Shown piece after piece: positions 8,920-9,672 of a stretch of 9,672 nucleotides of DNA (positions are counted from its first letter, which is position 1; every line of letters starts with the position of its first letter). A program made the translations under genes and the position numbers. Under the pieces are notes generated by a model. That model was not told the DNA's origin, did no database searches, and worked only from the letters and a program-made list of their open reading frames with translations. The DNA is from Bacteroidia bacterium (lineage in GTDB: Bacteria; Bacteroidota; Bacteroidia; Cytophagales; Cyclobacteriaceae). Where the stretch lies: the NCBI GenBank assembly GCA_012031955.1, contig JAAURZ010000046.1, positions 1-9,672 of the forward strand, in the 5' to 3' direction.

Positions 8920-8998
8920 CAAATATTAAATATGTATTGAGGGTTGGTGAAAGAAAAGAATAGCTACAACTCCCCGTGTCAATTTCGTAGGGAGGATA

Positions 8999-9371
8999 TC
9001 ATGCCTGAATTCTGAAAACCTTAGCGAGACGGTGATCCTTTCGTATCTCATCGAGCTGTGTGATGATCGTGAGGTCGTTCACATCTTTGCGAATTTCCCT
9101 CACGTCGGCCTTGAGGATGCTCACATCTACCTTGATTTCCTCGACATTGACCTTCAAAACATGAAGCTCGACTTTTCAGTTCATCGACGTCGACCCTGAG
9201 TTTCGATACGTCACTCTTGAGGGTGTGAACGTCGATCTTGAGTTCATTGACATCTTTTTTGAGACTTTCTAGATCGGCTTTGACGGGACCGAGTTTCTCA
9301 TCCAGCTTCTGATCGAGCTTAACATCAAGCAACAACTCTATGGCGTGTAAATCTTCTTTGGTCAGTGGCAT
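8999..9371 (-). CDS. Heptad-repeat coiled-coil protein, frameshifted near 9173
   Basis: I do not recognise a named family. The ATG at 9371 is preceded by an A-rich leader and a good promoter. Reading to base 9177 gives MPLTKEDLHAIELLLDVKLD followed by heptads; the uncorrected frame then turns into a Cys/Arg/His-rich tail and stops at 9048. Removing one base from the TTTT run at 9173-9176 (plus strand) restores the same heptads through to a stop at 8999-9001, giving 123 residues. In that version residues 34-103 form ten uninterrupted heptads of the form V-x-x-L-K-x-D: Val or Leu at a, Leu or Ile at d, mostly Lys or Arg at e and Asp or another polar residue at g. That pattern predicts a long in-register parallel coiled coil. 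There is no signal peptide or membrane segment, so it is probably cytoplasmic. It converges on the pectin operon and need not be related to it; short proteins of this type are scattered among bacterial genomes with no known role. Confidence 0.75.
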
Positions 9372-9386
9372 GTTTTTTTCTTAACT

Positions 9387-9417
9387 CAAATGTACGCACG
9401 TGCCGCCGTTTGTCCAA
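9387..9417 (-). promoter_or_regulatory. Bacteroidota-type promoter of the coiled-coil gene
   Basis: On the minus strand, TACATTTG (9394 down to 9387) is an exact TAnnTTTG -7 element. A TTG at 9417-9415 lies 20 bp upstream, as expected for the -33 element. Transcription would start around 9380, leaving a leader of only about 10 bases, rich in A (AAGAAAAAAAC) and with no Shine-Dalgarno site, as is usual in this phylum. Confidence 0.6.
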
Positions 9418-9672
9418 CCACGTCCTGCAAACTTGGATGTATATTTTTTCAATGCGCAGGCGCAGCATAAATTTTAACAGGTAAGATTTTTTAACGCAAC
9501 AGTGCTACATGGTGTCTCGATTGATGAAATGGTGATTGCCAATCTTAGTATTATCGAAATGCCGGTTCACAAATCATTCTAAATCATCGCCCCTTTGAAA
9601 CTGAGTTGATGTGAGCTATTTATTGTATTGCATTTTTTTTGGGAAACGGTGGAGTAAATGCTGTGACATTTC
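9418..9672. other. Intergenic region without a recognisable gene
   Basis: No open frame of useful length, RNA gene or mobile element is apparent on either strand. Small features are a 12-bp dyad TGCGCAGGCGCA at 9453-9464, upstream of the minus-strand promoter, and the heptamer AAATCAT repeated at 9571 and 9581, exactly 10 bp apart. A and T runs occur near 9444, 9487 and 9633. Either small element could be a regulator site, but nothing independent supports this. The region may also contain the promoter of a gene beyond the right edge. Confidence 0.5.

Noticed and set aside
8970..8994. Hairpin CTCCC/GGGAG between the convergent genes as an intrinsic terminator
   Set aside because: The stem is only 5 bp with a 15-nt loop, and no T-run follows directly on either strand; too weak to call.
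9453..9464. Dyad TGCGCAGGCGCA as an operator
   Set aside because: It has only 5-bp arms and a single copy, and lies well upstream of the promoter; it could easily be chance.
9571..9587. AAATCAT repeated 10 bp apart as a regulator site or the start of a repeat array
   Set aside because: There are only two short AT-rich copies, no further units follow, and there is no repeat-spacer structure of CRISPR type.

Overview
The window is a stretch of a Bacteroidota pectin-degradation locus. Four things point to Bacteroidota (a Cytophagales- or Chitinophagales-like soil or plant-litter bacterium is a guess): the gene families; the many lipoprotein-type signal peptides; the absence of Shine-Dalgarno sites, with A-rich stretches before the starts; and a TAnnTTTG-type promoter at the right-hand end. 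Base composition is near 50% GC.

Layout: six closely packed plus-strand genes follow a partial one and fill 2-8919. In order they are a pectin methylesterase (CE8, 5' end outside the window), a GH43 arabinofuranosidase/xylosidase, a GH28 polygalacturonase lipoprotein, a DUF4861 protein of unknown function, a GH105 unsaturated galacturonyl/rhamnogalacturonyl hydrolase with an extra N-terminal domain, a PL1 pectate lyase and a second CE8 pectin methylesterase. Three junctions are 4-bp ATGA overlaps, one is a 20-bp overlap and one is a 22-bp gap. Only the DUF4861-GH105 gap (115 bp) is large enough for internal regulation. A convergent minus-strand gene for a very regular coiled-coil protein follows at 8999-9371, with its own promoter. 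The last 250 bases hold no recognisable gene.

How the genes fit together: the methylesterases remove methyl groups from homogalacturonan. The PL1 lyase and the GH28 hydrolase then cut the de-esterified chain. GH105 removes the unsaturated uronate left at the end of lyase products, and GH43 trims arabinose or xylose side chains. No SusC/SusD pair, transporter or regulator is present, so this is the enzyme part of a larger locus.

The most striking feature of the sequence is four single-base frame breaks, in the GH43, GH28, GH105 and coiled-coil genes. Each is repaired by adding or removing one base, and the family sequence continues intact on the other side. I read them as probable sequence or assembly errors, but real decay of the locus is possible. 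The best candidates for new biology are the DUF4861 protein and the GH105 N-terminal domain, which resembles the start of its DUF4861 neighbour.
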